From the NCBI RefSeq assembly GCF_003172955.1, contig NZ_QGKR01000226.1:62001-126000 (forward strand): a DNA stretch of 64,000 nt, given 5' to 3'. Position numbers and translations under genes: made by a program. Within the stretch, counting starts at the first letter, position 1, and each line of letters begins with the position of its first letter. Shown one piece after another: positions 55,757-64,000 of this stretch. This DNA is from Micromonospora acroterricola (GTDB lineage: Bacteria > Actinomycetota > Actinomycetes > Mycobacteriales > Micromonosporaceae). The notes beneath the pieces were generated by a model. It did no database searches, was not told the origin of the DNA, and saw only the letters and a list, made by a program, of their open reading frames with translations.

Positions 55757-57580
55757 TCAGACGAAGCTGGGTTTGGTCAGGCGCCAGGCGGCACCGATGA
55801 GGCCGACGTGGGAGAGCGTCAGGGGAGTGTTGCCCAGATGCGCGCCGGTACGAGGGTCGATCTGCTCGGCGAAGAGCCCGAGGTCGTTCGCCCGGGCGGC
55901 GGTGCGTTCGAAGAGCGCCGTGGCACGTTCCATCTCGCCCGCCATCGCGAGGCACTCGACCAGCCAGAACGTGCACACCACGAAGCCGGCCGGCTCGCCC
56001 GGCCAACGCCGGACTAGCCCGTCGGTCGTCAACTCCGCCTCGACCGCCTCGATAGTGGCCCGCATCCGGGGATCCGTGGCCGACACCATGCCCGTGAAGG
56101 GCAGGACCAGGACCGAGGCATCCAGCTCCGACGAGCCGATCACCCCGGTGTACGCTCCCACCCGCTCGTTCCAGCCGTCGCGCAACATGGCAGCCCGAAT
56201 CTCGTCGCGGACGGCGGCCCACCGCGCCGGGTCCGCCCGGTGGCCGAGCATCGGCGCGAGCTTGATCGCGCTGTCCAGCGCACCCCAGCACAGCGCCTTG
56301 GACGCCAGGTAGTGGCGCCCGGAGCCGCGCGTCTCCCACATGCCGGCGTCCGGTTCTCGCCAGCGGGTGGCCTCCTCGGCGAGGTCGACGAGCAGCGCCT
56401 TCAGCTCCTCCGACAACTCGCCCAGATGGTCGCGGATGAGGTAGGCGCAGAGCAGCACTTCACCAGCCACGTCGTGCTGCCGCTGCCGCCAGGCGTCATT
56501 GCCGATCCGCACGGGCCGGCTGTCGGCGTACCCGCGTAGGTGGTCGAGGGAGTACTCGGAGAGGTCCCGCTCACCCATCACCCCGTACATGATCGGCACC
56601 GGTTGGTCGCCGCTCCGGCCGGCGGAGCGGGCGGCCCAGTCGAAGAGCCGGCCGGCCTCCTCGGGGCAGGCGGTCACCCAGAGCGCCCGCATCGTCAGGA
56701 AGAAGTCACGCAGCCAGGCGTACCGGTAGTCGTAGTTGCGTGAACCGCCGAGGTCCTCCGGCAGCGAGGCGGTGACGGCGGCGACCACCGCCCCGCTGCG
56801 CTGGTAGGTCAAACCCTGGACGACCAGCCCGCTACGCCGCACGAGGTCGGGGTAGCGGCCACCGTAGTCGTGCAACTGGCTGAACGCGCGCCAGTTGTCG
56901 ATGGTTTCGGCCAGCGAGGCCACCGGATCCAGCCGCGGCGGCGGCGGACCCCAGGCTGGCGCGTGCGCCAGGTCGAAAGGGAGCGTCTGGCCGGCGCCGA
57001 CGTCGAACTCGGCGTACGCCCGGCCGTCGGTGCACTCCAACGGAACGGGACTGCGCAGAGTCAGGGCCAGCGGGCCCGCCTCGACCCGAACCTCACCGTC
57101 GTGCTGGTGCAGGTACGGGGTGATCAGCCCGTACTCCGGGCGGGGGACGAACTCGGTGCGCATCCGCACGGTGCCGGTGAGCCCCTCCACGATCCGGGCC
57201 AGCACCATCGGCGGGTTGCGGCCCAGCTCATGGCCAGGCACCCCGGGCTCGGCCAGGAGGGCATCGGTGACAGCGACGCTGCCACCGCTGGTGTGATGCA
57301 CGGTCCGCAGCACCAACGTGCCGTCGACGTACGTCCGCTCGCTCCGGTGGTCCGACTCAGCCTTCGTGGGGTTGAGTGCCCAGTGCCCGGCGTCGGGATC
57401 GAGCACTCGGCCGAGCAGCGACGGTGCGTCGAACCGCCCGGGGCACCACCAGTCGATCGAGCCGCCCCGGCTGACCAGCGCGGCGGACGCGCAGTCGGAG
57501 AGCAGGCCATAGTCGGCGATCGCGACGTCGGACACGGTGGCGGTTACCCGCACCCGCGGCGGCTCACACTCCAACGTCAC
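55757..57580 (-). CDS. Glycoside hydrolase family 15 protein (glucoamylase/trehalase-like)
   Basis: 607 residues, typical for GH15. An N-terminal beta-sandwich (IADYGLLSDCASAALVSRGG then SIDWWCPGRFDAPSLLGRVL) precedes the (alpha/alpha)6 barrel. NYDYRYAWLRDFFLTMRALW, then REPDAGMWETRGSGRHYLAS with the catalytic Glu, and FAEQIDPRTGAHLGNTPLTL near the end (second Glu) are all GH15 landmarks. No signal peptide is visible, so it is probably cytosolic and acts on trehalose or glucan. It probably works alone; the neighbours are unrelated. Confidence 0.9.
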   Translation of the reverse strand: MTLECEPPRVRVTATVSDVAIADYGLLSDCASAALVSRGGSIDWWCPGRFDAPSLLGRVLDPDAGHWALNPTKAESDHRSERTYVDGTLVLRTVHHTSGGSVAVTDALLAEPGVPGHELGRNPPMVLARIVEGLTGTVRMRTEFVPRPEYGLITPYLHQHDGEVRVEAGPLALTLRSPVPLECTDGRAYAEFDVGAGQTLPFDLAHAPAWGPPPPRLDPVASLAETIDNWRAFSQLHDYGGRYPDLVRRSGLVVQGLTYQRSGAVVAAVTASLPEDLGGSRNYDYRYAWLRDFFLTMRALWVTACPEEAGRLFDWAARSAGRSGDQPVPIMYGVMGERDLSEYSLDHLRGYADSRPVRIGNDAWRQRQHDVAGEVLLCAYLIRDHLGELSEELKALLVDLAEEATRWREPDAGMWETRGSGRHYLASKALCWGALDSAIKLAPMLGHRADPARWAAVRDEIRAAMLRDGWNERVGAYTGVIGSSELDASVLVLPFTGMVSATDPRMRATIEAVEAELTTDGLVRRWPGEPAGFVVCTFWLVECLAMAGEMERATALFERTAARANDLGLFAEQIDPRTGAHLGNTPLTLSHVGLIGAAWRLTKPSFV

Positions 57581-57810
57581 TTGATCTTCCGGCCTACGCG
57601 GTGACCAAGTCTTCGCTGGTAGTGGGATCGCCGGACTCGGGCCTGGGCGGTCCCTCGCCAGGTGGACCCGTGCAGGGTGTGTGCTGGTGGTAGCGGCAGG
57701 GCGAGGACGAAGGCGTTGAGGAGTCGGCGGATCTCGGCGACGGTCAGCGCTATGAGCCGGCGGGCCGGGGCCGTGCGGCGCCCGGCCCGCCGGCGAGGTG
57801 TCGGCTCGCG
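57577..57810 (-). mobile_element. C-terminal relic of an IS701/IS4-type transposase
   Basis: The minus strand gives RRTAPARRLIALTVAEIRRL, then LNAFVLALPLPPAHTLHGST and WRGTAQARVRRSHYQRRLG. This resembles the last 60-70 residues of IS701-like transposases in actinomycetes. No catalytic triad remains. It lies between GH15 and the MBL gene and its end overlaps the GH15 start by four bases. Confidence 0.6.
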
Positions 57811-57851
57811 CGGTGGCGCGTGAGCCGCAGTTCGTCGAAACGTGGGTCGGA

Positions 57852-58916
57852 TCAGGCGATGTAGGCCGGGCCGCCGTTGCCCTCGGCCTGGTAGCCGTGG
57901 TGGGTCCGCTCGGTGCGGGTGGTCTCCGCGACGGTCCAGGCGTGGTACTTGGTCCACACCGTGGCGCCGGCCAGGCGCTCAGGCCAGGTCTGGCCGTTGG
58001 AGGTGGTTTTGGTGAGGGTCTTCTCGGTGGCGTAGTTGGCGATCGAGTTGATCCAGTTTTCGGCGCCGACCATCTGGTTCTCCCGGCCGAGACCCACGAC
58101 GAACCCCTGCAGCGCCTCCGCGTTGCTCAGCTCCCACAGCGCCTCCTTGGAGAAGTTCAGCAGGTCGTGCCAGTACTCACGCACGACCTCCACGTCCTCG
58201 CGGGTGCCCCAGCGGGAGATGTGTCCCCCGATCAGGGCCTTGAAGTCGTACGACAGGATGTCGTCGTGGGCCTGGTAGAACCCGCTGATGTTCTCCGACA
58301 CGTCAGCGTGCGCGAACGTCACCGATCCGGGGCTCACGATGTCGATCTTCGTGAGGACCTTCTGCGCGGGCCCGTAGATGTAGATGTTGCCCGGGCAGTG
58401 GTCGGCGCCCTTGTAGGACAGCTCCAGCTTGGTGCCGCCCACCTCGAGGGTCGCGTCCTTGCTGAACGTCTCGGTCGGCAGTGGACGGTACTTGTCGGGG
58501 AAGCGGGCCAGCAACTCGCGGGTGATGTCATGCGCGATGATCTTCACCTTGGGGCCGAACTGGGACGCCGCGCCGATGTGGTCGGAGTGCCAGTGGCTGT
58601 AGACCAGGTGTGTGATGGGCTCCTTGGTCACTGACCGGACCGCCGCCTGCAGGTTCTCGCCGAGTCCCGGCGGGGCGTCGATCACGATCACGCCGTCGCC
58701 GGTCACCACGAAGCCGGCGTCGTAGCCGGCAGGGCTGGTTACCCAGTAGAAGTTGCCGCCGTCACCCACGTTCTCGGCGTGCCAGCCCTTCTCGTAGAAG
58801 GACGGGTTGTCGAGGTAGTCGGGCATGAACTGCTTCGGCGACGGAGCGTTCCCCTCGACCACGGCCTTCGGGAAGCCCCACTTGCTCGGGTAGAAGTCGC
58901 CGTACTTGCTTGCCAT
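57852..58916 (-). CDS. MBL-fold metallo-hydrolase
   Basis: 354 residues. The HxHxDH motif is SHWHSDHIG (His108, His110, Asp112, His113); HCPGNIYIYGP carries another metal His, and IDAPPGLGENL and ALIGGHISRWG are later family blocks. The N-terminus has no signal peptide. The C-terminal 100 residues are helical, as in lactonase- or arylsulfatase-like members. GAAGGAAGG lies just before the ATG and is adjacent to a 7-bp tandem repeat. Three spaced direct repeats lie further upstream. The substrate is unknown. Confidence 0.85.
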   Translation of the reverse strand: MASKYGDFYPSKWGFPKAVVEGNAPSPKQFMPDYLDNPSFYEKGWHAENVGDGGNFYWVTSPAGYDAGFVVTGDGVIVIDAPPGLGENLQAAVRSVTKEPITHLVYSHWHSDHIGAASQFGPKVKIIAHDITRELLARFPDKYRPLPTETFSKDATLEVGGTKLELSYKGADHCPGNIYIYGPAQKVLTKIDIVSPGSVTFAHADVSENISGFYQAHDDILSYDFKALIGGHISRWGTREDVEVVREYWHDLLNFSKEALWELSNAEALQGFVVGLGRENQMVGAENWINSIANYATEKTLTKTTSNGQTWPERLAGATVWTKYHAWTVAETTRTERTHHGYQAEGNGGPAYIA

Positions 58917-58930
58917 GTCTTGCCTTCCTT

Positions 58931-58957
58931 CTTCTGTCTTCTGTCTTCTGTCTTCTG
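58931..58957 (-). repeat. 7-bp microsatellite in the leader of the MBL gene
   Basis: Three complete copies of cttctgt (58931-58937, 58938-58944, 58945-58951) and a partial fourth copy (58952-58957); on the coding strand the unit reads acagaag. The tract ends about 14 bases before the ATG at 58916 and joins the purine-rich ribosome-binding region. Confidence 0.9.
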
Positions 58958-59100
58958 CGGGTGCGGCGTGGCCGCCGCGGAGAGCGCCGAGCGTCGGACG
59001 CCGTGTCCGAGCGACTGCAGGCTCGGCTTACCTGGGATTCGCCGCTTCGACATCCGCGACATCTGCCGGCACCACCCGTTGACGATCCACTGAAAATGTT

Positions 59101-59148
59101 GCCCAGCATATCGTTTGCCCAACAATACATCTGCCCGGCAACGTTTCC
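59101..59148. promoter_or_regulatory. Three 16-bp-spaced direct repeats upstream of the MBL gene
   Basis: tgcccagc (59101-59108), tgcccaac (59117-59124) and tgcccggc (59133-59140) repeat exactly every 16 bases, with AT-rich spacers. The block lies about 185 bases before the MBL ATG, in the expected promoter region. It resembles a multi-site operator for one regulator. Between 59149 and 59672 no gene is supported. Confidence 0.55.
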
Positions 59149-59672
59149 ACGACGTCGAACGGTGAGCTGCGTCTCTGGCAACCGCAGCCCGAATGGCGAC
59201 TCATGGTGGCGGGCGGCGGGTGCCGACAGCAGCGCTGACGGCAACCGGCCCGAACGCAGGCAGATGCCTGCGGCTGGCCGCAGACAGCTGCCTGATGTCG
59301 CGGATGCGGAGGGGCTCCGCCAGACGAGCGCCCAGAACTTGCAGGCGCGGGCCCAGGCCAGGTGCCCCCCCGGGTGTACGCGACGTGGGCGCTGCGGTCG
59401 ATGGACCCCTTGCGTCCTTCCACGTGCCCATCAATCACCGGGTCAACCCCTGCGGGTGATGCGGAACAGTGCTTGCGCAGCCGGTGACGGCCCCCGTCGC
59501 CGATTCCGGCTGGACTGCCCTACGCCGCCCGCATCTTCACGCCAACAGTGCGGCTGGAGGTTGGGCCGGCCGGGACGCGCTCTGCATCAGCACGGCGCTG
59601 ATCCGGCTGGTTCGGCCAGGGGTGAGTCTTCGAAGGGGAATCGCTGTCCTTCGTGGCGCGGATCCGAGCAAT
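59149..59672. other. Intergenic region without a supported gene
   Basis: About 520 bases between the repeat array and the aldehyde dehydrogenase stop. It includes a small 7-bp stem near 59268-59283 (ctgcggc). Open frames on both strands show no recognisable family. Confidence 0.4.
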
Positions 59673-61088
59673 CTAGCTGGTGATGGCACGCGGTTCGAGG
59701 TTCGCCTCAAGTCCGTAGACGCTGTGCTCGCGACCGATGCCGGACTGCTTCGTCCCGCCGAACGGCGCCTCCGGGTCACTGAAGATTCGGTTGATGAGGA
59801 CCGTGCCCGCCTCCACCTGCCGGGCGACGCGCTGCGCCCGCTCCGGGTCGCCGGAGAAGACGTGTGCCTGTAGCCCGTAGGGGGTGTCGTTGGCGATGCT
59901 GATCGCCTCGTCGTCGTCCTCGAAGGGAATGACGACGAGAACGGGGCCGAAGATCTCCTCGCGGGCGATGCGCATCTGGTTGGTGACGCCCGTGAAGATG
60001 GTGGGCTTGACGAACCAGCCCTTATCAAGGCCCTCGGGCCGGCCTTCGCCGCCGCTCAGCAGTCGTGCGCCTTCCTCCTGGCCGAGGCGGATGTAGCTCT
60101 GGACGCGGTCGAACTGCTGCTGGCTGACCACGGGTCCGACGCCGGTCGTCGGGTCCTGCGGGTCGCCGACCTTGAACGCGGACATGGCGGACTCGATGGC
60201 CTCGTGGACCTCGTCGAGCCTGCTCTGCGGGGCGAGGATCCGTGTGCCGGCGAAGCAGGTCTGGCCGTTGTTCAGGAACCCGGAGGCGAGCGCCGCGGGG
60301 ACGGCGGAGGAGAGGTCGGCGTCGTCGAGCAGGATGGTCGGACCCTTCCCGCCGAGTTCGAGCGTGAGGCGCTTGAAAGTGTCGGCGGCGTTGCGCATGA
60401 TCTGCTGGCCGACCGCGGTCGACCCGATGAAGCTGACCTTGGCTACATCGGGGTGTGACGTCAGGACGTTGCCGACCACGTCGCCGCGCCCGGTGACGAT
60501 GTTGACCACGCCGGCGGGTACGTCCGCCGCGTCGAAGGCCTCGGTCATGATCTGCGTCTGGATCGCGCTGAGTTCGCTGGGCTTGACGACGACGGTGGTC
60601 CCGGCGGCGATGGCGTTCGCGACCTTCTGCGCCACGAAGACGATGTTGAGGTTCCACGGGGTGATCACCGCGGCGACGCCGAGCGGTTCCATGACGACTG
60701 TGGTCGTACCACGGGTCTTGGTGAACTCGTACGACTCGACGAGCTTGGCGGCTGCGTCGAACATCCCGGGCGCCAGGGGGAGGAGGCCGTCGACGATGCC
60801 GCGTACCGCGCCGTACTCCTCGACCATGGCCGCCTTGAGGTCGTCGAGGCGCGCGGTGAACGAGGCGCTCAGGCGGTTCAGGATGGCGATTCGCTCCTGC
60901 TTGGTGGTCTTCGAGAAGCTGACGAAGGCGCGCTTGGCGGCCGCCACCGCGGCCCGGGCGTCCGTCTCGTCCGCGAGGCGTACTTCCCCGATCCGCTCTT
61001 CGGTCGACGGGTTGTAGAGGGGGAACAGCTCGGTCCCGTGGGGTGTCACGAACTGTCCGTCGAGGTAGATCTGGTCGATCTTTCGCAT
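59673..61088 (-). CDS. NAD(P)-dependent aldehyde dehydrogenase
   Basis: 471 residues. It carries all main family motifs: VAAVITPWNLNIVFVAQKVA, VVVKPSELSAIQTQIMTEAF, catalytic Glu244 in LTLELGGKGP, catalytic Cys278 in NNGQTCFAGTR and EEIFGPVLVVIPFEDDDEAI. AGGAGG lies before the ATG at 61088. Its substrate is an aliphatic or aromatic aldehyde. It lies 132 bases downstream of the MFS gene on the same strand, possibly in the same unit. Confidence 0.95.
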   Translation of the reverse strand: MRKIDQIYLDGQFVTPHGTELFPLYNPSTEERIGEVRLADETDARAAVAAAKRAFVSFSKTTKQERIAILNRLSASFTARLDDLKAAMVEEYGAVRGIVDGLLPLAPGMFDAAAKLVESYEFTKTRGTTTVVMEPLGVAAVITPWNLNIVFVAQKVANAIAAGTTVVVKPSELSAIQTQIMTEAFDAADVPAGVVNIVTGRGDVVGNVLTSHPDVAKVSFIGSTAVGQQIMRNAADTFKRLTLELGGKGPTILLDDADLSSAVPAALASGFLNNGQTCFAGTRILAPQSRLDEVHEAIESAMSAFKVGDPQDPTTGVGPVVSQQQFDRVQSYIRLGQEEGARLLSGGEGRPEGLDKGWFVKPTIFTGVTNQMRIAREEIFGPVLVVIPFEDDDEAISIANDTPYGLQAHVFSGDPERAQRVARQVEAGTVLINRIFSDPEAPFGGTKQSGIGREHSVYGLEANLEPRAITS

Positions 61089-61220
61089 GGCTGGTGCTCC
61101 TCCTGGGTTTTGTATTTCCGGCATCTAGTATGCGTTACATATGAGTTGTAGGCCAAAATATTCTTGATCACACATGTTCGGGTATCGACCCCTCCGTGCT
61201 GCCGGAGGCGGTGCGTACCG

Positions 61221-62627
61221 CTACCCGCTCCTGAAACCGGTGGAGATCCGGACGGGTGTCAGCAGTGCGGCGAGGAGGGCCACGACGCCGGCGATGCCCA
61301 GGGCAGCGAACCCCAGGGTGTAGCCCGCCTCGCCGGGCGTGCCGCCGGCCGGGGTGTGCGCGCTGATGATTCCGCCCATCAGGGCGACGCCCACCGAGCC
61401 GCCGATCGTGCGGACGTTCGCGGTCACTCCGTTGGCCACGCCGGTCTGGTCGGGGCGGACCGTTGCCACGATGATGTTCGCCATCGTGGAGAAGGCGGAG
61501 CCGAACGAGACGCCCAGCAGTGCCATCGCCACCGAGACCTTCCACTGCCGGTCGTGCCAGAACGCGAGCATGGCGATCGAGCCGACGTTCAGCGCCGACG
61601 CCGCAACGAGGATCAGACGGGGGCCGAACGACGCGGTCAGGCGTGCCGAGGCGAGTCCGGCGAGGAACATCGTCGCCGTGATCGGCAACAGCAACAGCCC
61701 CGCCTGGGTGACGCTCGCCCCGAACCCGTACCCGTTCTCGGGTGGCGTCTGGACGAACGCGGGAAGGAACGCGATGGACGCGAAGAGGCTGATGCCGAAC
61801 AACAGTGAGACCAGGTTGGTGGCCCACACCGCGGTGCTGCGCAGCATGCGCATGTCGACCAGCGGGCTCGCGGACCGTGTCTCCGTCAGGATCCAGACCG
61901 CGGCGAGGACCGCGGCGGCGATCAGCGGTCCGACCACCATGCCGGAGGCCCAGCCCTTGCTGGACGCCTGGGTGAGCGGTACGAGGAGCGCGATCAGCCA
62001 ACCGGCCAACAGGATCGAGGCGAGCCAGCTGACGCCGGTGTCGCTGCGGAATGGTGAGGGCGGGATCACCCGGTAAGCCATCACCGCGGCGACCGCGGTC
62101 AGCACCATCGGGATCCAGAACAGGGAACGGATGCCGGCGAGGCTGGTGAGCGGCCCGGCCAGGGCGATGCCGGCCCCACCGCCGACCGCCGTGAGGGCGG
62201 CGGTGACGCCGATGGCGCCGGGAATCCTCTCCCGTGGCATCTCGTCGCTGATGATCCCGAAGGCCAGGGGCAGGACGCCGCCGCCGATGCCCTGGATGGC
62301 CCGGCCGACGACCATGACCGCGATGTTCGGCGCGATCGCGGAGATCAGCGAACCGATGGCGAGGGCGATCAGCGACCCGACCAGCACGAGGTGCTTGCCG
62401 TACCGGTCGCCGAGCCGACCGAGCAGCGGTGTGGCGACCGAGGCCGACAGGAGGAAAGCGGTCATGACCCAGGTGACCAGGCTCTGCGTCGTCCGTAGGT
62501 CTCGCTGTAGCGCCGGCAGTACCGGATTGATGAGGGACTGAAGCAACGCGAACGTGAAGACGCTGAGCAGGACGACGGTCAGGATGTCTCGAGGTTGGGA
62601 GGAACGGTGCCTCAGGTGCGCTGGCAT
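61221..62627 (-). CDS. MFS drug-efflux transporter, DHA2-type
   Basis: 468 residues with about 14 hydrophobic helices, the DHA2 layout. PLLGRLGDRYGKHLVLV is the A motif between helices 2 and 3; MVVGRAIQGIGGGVLPLAFG and PGAIGVTAALTAVGGGAGIA form the antiporter motif C region. Likely an efflux pump for a hydrophobic drug or toxic aldehyde. GAAGAAGG precedes the ATG at 62627. It is a paralogue of the gene at the right edge. Confidence 0.9.
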   Translation of the reverse strand: MPAHLRHRSSQPRDILTVVLLSVFTFALLQSLINPVLPALQRDLRTTQSLVTWVMTAFLLSASVATPLLGRLGDRYGKHLVLVGSLIALAIGSLISAIAPNIAVMVVGRAIQGIGGGVLPLAFGIISDEMPRERIPGAIGVTAALTAVGGGAGIALAGPLTSLAGIRSLFWIPMVLTAVAAVMAYRVIPPSPFRSDTGVSWLASILLAGWLIALLVPLTQASSKGWASGMVVGPLIAAAVLAAVWILTETRSASPLVDMRMLRSTAVWATNLVSLLFGISLFASIAFLPAFVQTPPENGYGFGASVTQAGLLLLPITATMFLAGLASARLTASFGPRLILVAASALNVGSIAMLAFWHDRQWKVSVAMALLGVSFGSAFSTMANIIVATVRPDQTGVANGVTANVRTIGGSVGVALMGGIISAHTPAGGTPGEAGYTLGFAALGIAGVVALLAALLTPVRISTGFRSG

Positions 62628-62797
62628 GGTGCCTTCTTCCGGGAACAGCGGGGATTTCTGGTGCGTGGCGGTCGAGGCCGACGCTCGATGTCGAGCCCGG
62701 TCCGCCCAGTGGTCGCCGCGCGGTCTCCCGCAGGGCGAACTTCAGCTGGTCGCCAGGCGGGCGCCGAGAGATGCATCCGTCTCGGACGGTTCTGGCG

Positions 62798-64000
62798 TCA
62801 GGGGTGGGAGGTGTGGCCAGGGTGTCGGGGGATCAGCAGGGAGGTGAGGAGCGCGACGGTCCCGGCGATGCCCAGGACGGCGAAACCGAGGGTGTAACCG
62901 ACCTCGGTCGGCAGGCCACCGGGCGGCGTGTGGGTGCTGACGGTCCCGCCCACCACAGCTATCCCCAACGCGCCACCGATGGTGCGAACGTTCGCGGTCA
63001 CGCCGTTGGCCACTCCGGTCTGGTCCGGACGGACCGCGGCCGCGATGACGTTGGACATCGTGGCGAAGGCGAGCCCGAGTGAGATGCCCAGCAACCCCAT
63101 GGCGACCGGTACGTGCCACTGTCGGTCGTGCTGAAACGCGATCGCGGCGACCGCGGCTACGTTCAGCGCCGACGCCGCCACGAGCACGACGCGAGGGCCG
63201 AGGCGCCTCACCAGGCGCGCCGAGACGAGCCCGGCGACGAACATCAACGCCGTCATCGGCAGCAACAGAAGTCCTGCCTGGGTGACACTCACGCCGAACC
63301 CGTATCCGGCCGCCGGTGGGGTCTGGACGAACGTGGGCAGGAAGGCCATGACCGAGAAGAGGACGACGCCGAACAGCAACGAGACCAGGTTGGTGGTCCA
63401 CACGGCAGTGACGCGCATCATGCGGATGTCGACCAGGGGACTGGTGGAACGCCGCTCGATGAGCGTCCATCCGACGGCGAGCAGGGCGGCGGCGGCCAGC
63501 ATTCCGATTACCAGGTTGGAGGACCAACCCCACCTCGGGCCTTGGGACAGCGGTAGGAGCAGGGCCACCAGCCAAGCCGCCATCAGCGCGACGCTCAGCC
63601 AGCTGATCCCGGTGTCGCTTCTGGCCGGTGAGGGCGGGACGACGAGGTGAACCGCCAGTGCGGCGGCGATCGCGAGAAGCAGGGGAAGCCAGAACAGGGA
63701 CCGAGTGCCGAAGAGATCGGTGAGTGGCCCTGAGAGGACGACGCCGACTCCGCCGCCCACCGCGGCGAGGGCCGCGGTGATGCCGATGGCGCCGGGAACC
63801 CTTTCCCGTGGCATCTCGTCGCGGATGATCCCGAACGTCAGGGGGAGGACTCCCCCGCCGGCACCCTGCACGGCGCGGCCGACGACCATCACGGCGATGT
63901 TCGGCGCGAGGGCGGAGATGACGGACCCGACGGCGAGGGCGGTCAGCGATGCGACGAGGACGCGGTCCTTGCCGTAGCGGTCTCCGAGCCGGCCGAGGAC
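62798..64000 (-). CDS. MFS drug-efflux transporter, DHA2-type (partial, 5' end beyond the window)
   Basis: About 400 codons are visible; the start lies beyond the right edge. The reading opens at VLGRLGDRYGKDRVLVASLT (A motif) and continues MMVVGRAVQGAGGGVLPLTF and PGAIGITAALAAVGGGVGVV. It matches the neighbouring MFS gene along its whole visible length, with roughly two thirds of residues alike by eye. Both genes face the same way with a 170-base spacer, indicating tandem duplication. Confidence 0.9.
   Translation of the reverse strand, partial: VLGRLGDRYGKDRVLVASLTALAVGSVISALAPNIAVMVVGRAVQGAGGGVLPLTFGIIRDEMPRERVPGAIGITAALAAVGGGVGVVLSGPLTDLFGTRSLFWLPLLLAIAAALAVHLVVPPSPARSDTGISWLSVALMAAWLVALLLPLSQGPRWGWSSNLVIGMLAAAALLAVGWTLIERRSTSPLVDIRMMRVTAVWTTNLVSLLFGVVLFSVMAFLPTFVQTPPAAGYGFGVSVTQAGLLLLPMTALMFVAGLVSARLVRRLGPRVVLVAASALNVAAVAAIAFQHDRQWHVPVAMGLLGISLGLAFATMSNVIAAAVRPDQTGVANGVTANVRTIGGALGIAVVGGTVSTHTPPGGLPTEVGYTLGFAVLGIAGTVALLTSLLIPRHPGHTSHP

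Overview
The window is a 64-kb, very GC-rich chromosomal segment from an actinomycete. Gene content fits the Micromonosporaceae (Micromonospora-like), but that family call is inference: high GC, frequent GTG starts, SigE-type ECF sigma factors with large membrane partners, Tat and Sec secreted hydrolases, F420-linked enzymes, a LAL-type LuxR regulator, AA10 and GH15 carbohydrate enzymes. I see no rRNA, tRNA, CRISPR array or biosynthetic gene cluster.

Layout. 0-7.5 kb: an integrase relic, a broken MscS channel, two successive ECF sigma/membrane anti-sigma-like pairs separated by a strong hairpin, then a kinase-like gene and several broken genes. 7.5-18.6 kb: a VOC/DHFR-like/YceI operon divergent from a LuxR regulator, a Tat-exported esterase divergent from a penicillin-acylase-like enzyme with a discoidin domain, a TetR regulator, msrA and a quinone-oxidoreductase-like MDR. 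18.7-28.2 kb: a roughly 2,060-codon modular subtilisin-like protease, interrupted by one frameshift, preceded by a LAL regulator. 28.5-37.3 kb: small proteins, an MBL hydrolase with a palindromic operator, a decayed IS5-type transposase, a secreted AA10 lytic polysaccharide monooxygenase with a CebR-like operator, an I36-like inhibitor, an AraC regulator and a uridine-kinase-like protein. 37.6-43.3 kb: an IS630 relic, an MFS carrier, a ROK-gene relic, a cyclase/TPP-enzyme pair, and an F420-dependent oxidoreductase followed by a broken F420:NADP-reductase-like gene. 43.5-51.5 kb: an ATP-grasp protein, a membrane alpha/beta hydrolase, a GT39-like membrane protein, a cold-shock protein with a structured leader, a serine-recombinase relic, an epoxide hydrolase and a PNPOx-fold protein. 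51.5-64 kb: a gene relic carrying a 51-bp duplication, a secreted anchor-C-type protein, a four-gene DJ-1/DUF operon divergent from a GlxA-type regulator, GH15, an IS701-type relic, an MBL hydrolase with striking repeat structure in its leader, an aldehyde dehydrogenase and two tandem DHA2-type MFS efflux paralogues, the second running off the right edge.

Themes. Most intact genes are small stress, detoxification or secretion units paired with their own regulator. Between them lies an unusually dense set of broken genes: integrase, mscS, DODA-type dioxygenase, AAA ATPase, SRPBCC, ROK, F420 reductase, serine recombinase and three IS families. This suggests a variable chromosomal region, although some single-base frameshifts could be sequencing errors. 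The most testable regulatory signals are the CebR-like box before the LPMO, the 24-bp palindrome before the MBL gene at 29.2 kb, and the 16-bp-period repeat array plus 7-bp microsatellite before the MBL gene at 58.9 kb. No convincing new defence or biosynthetic system is visible.
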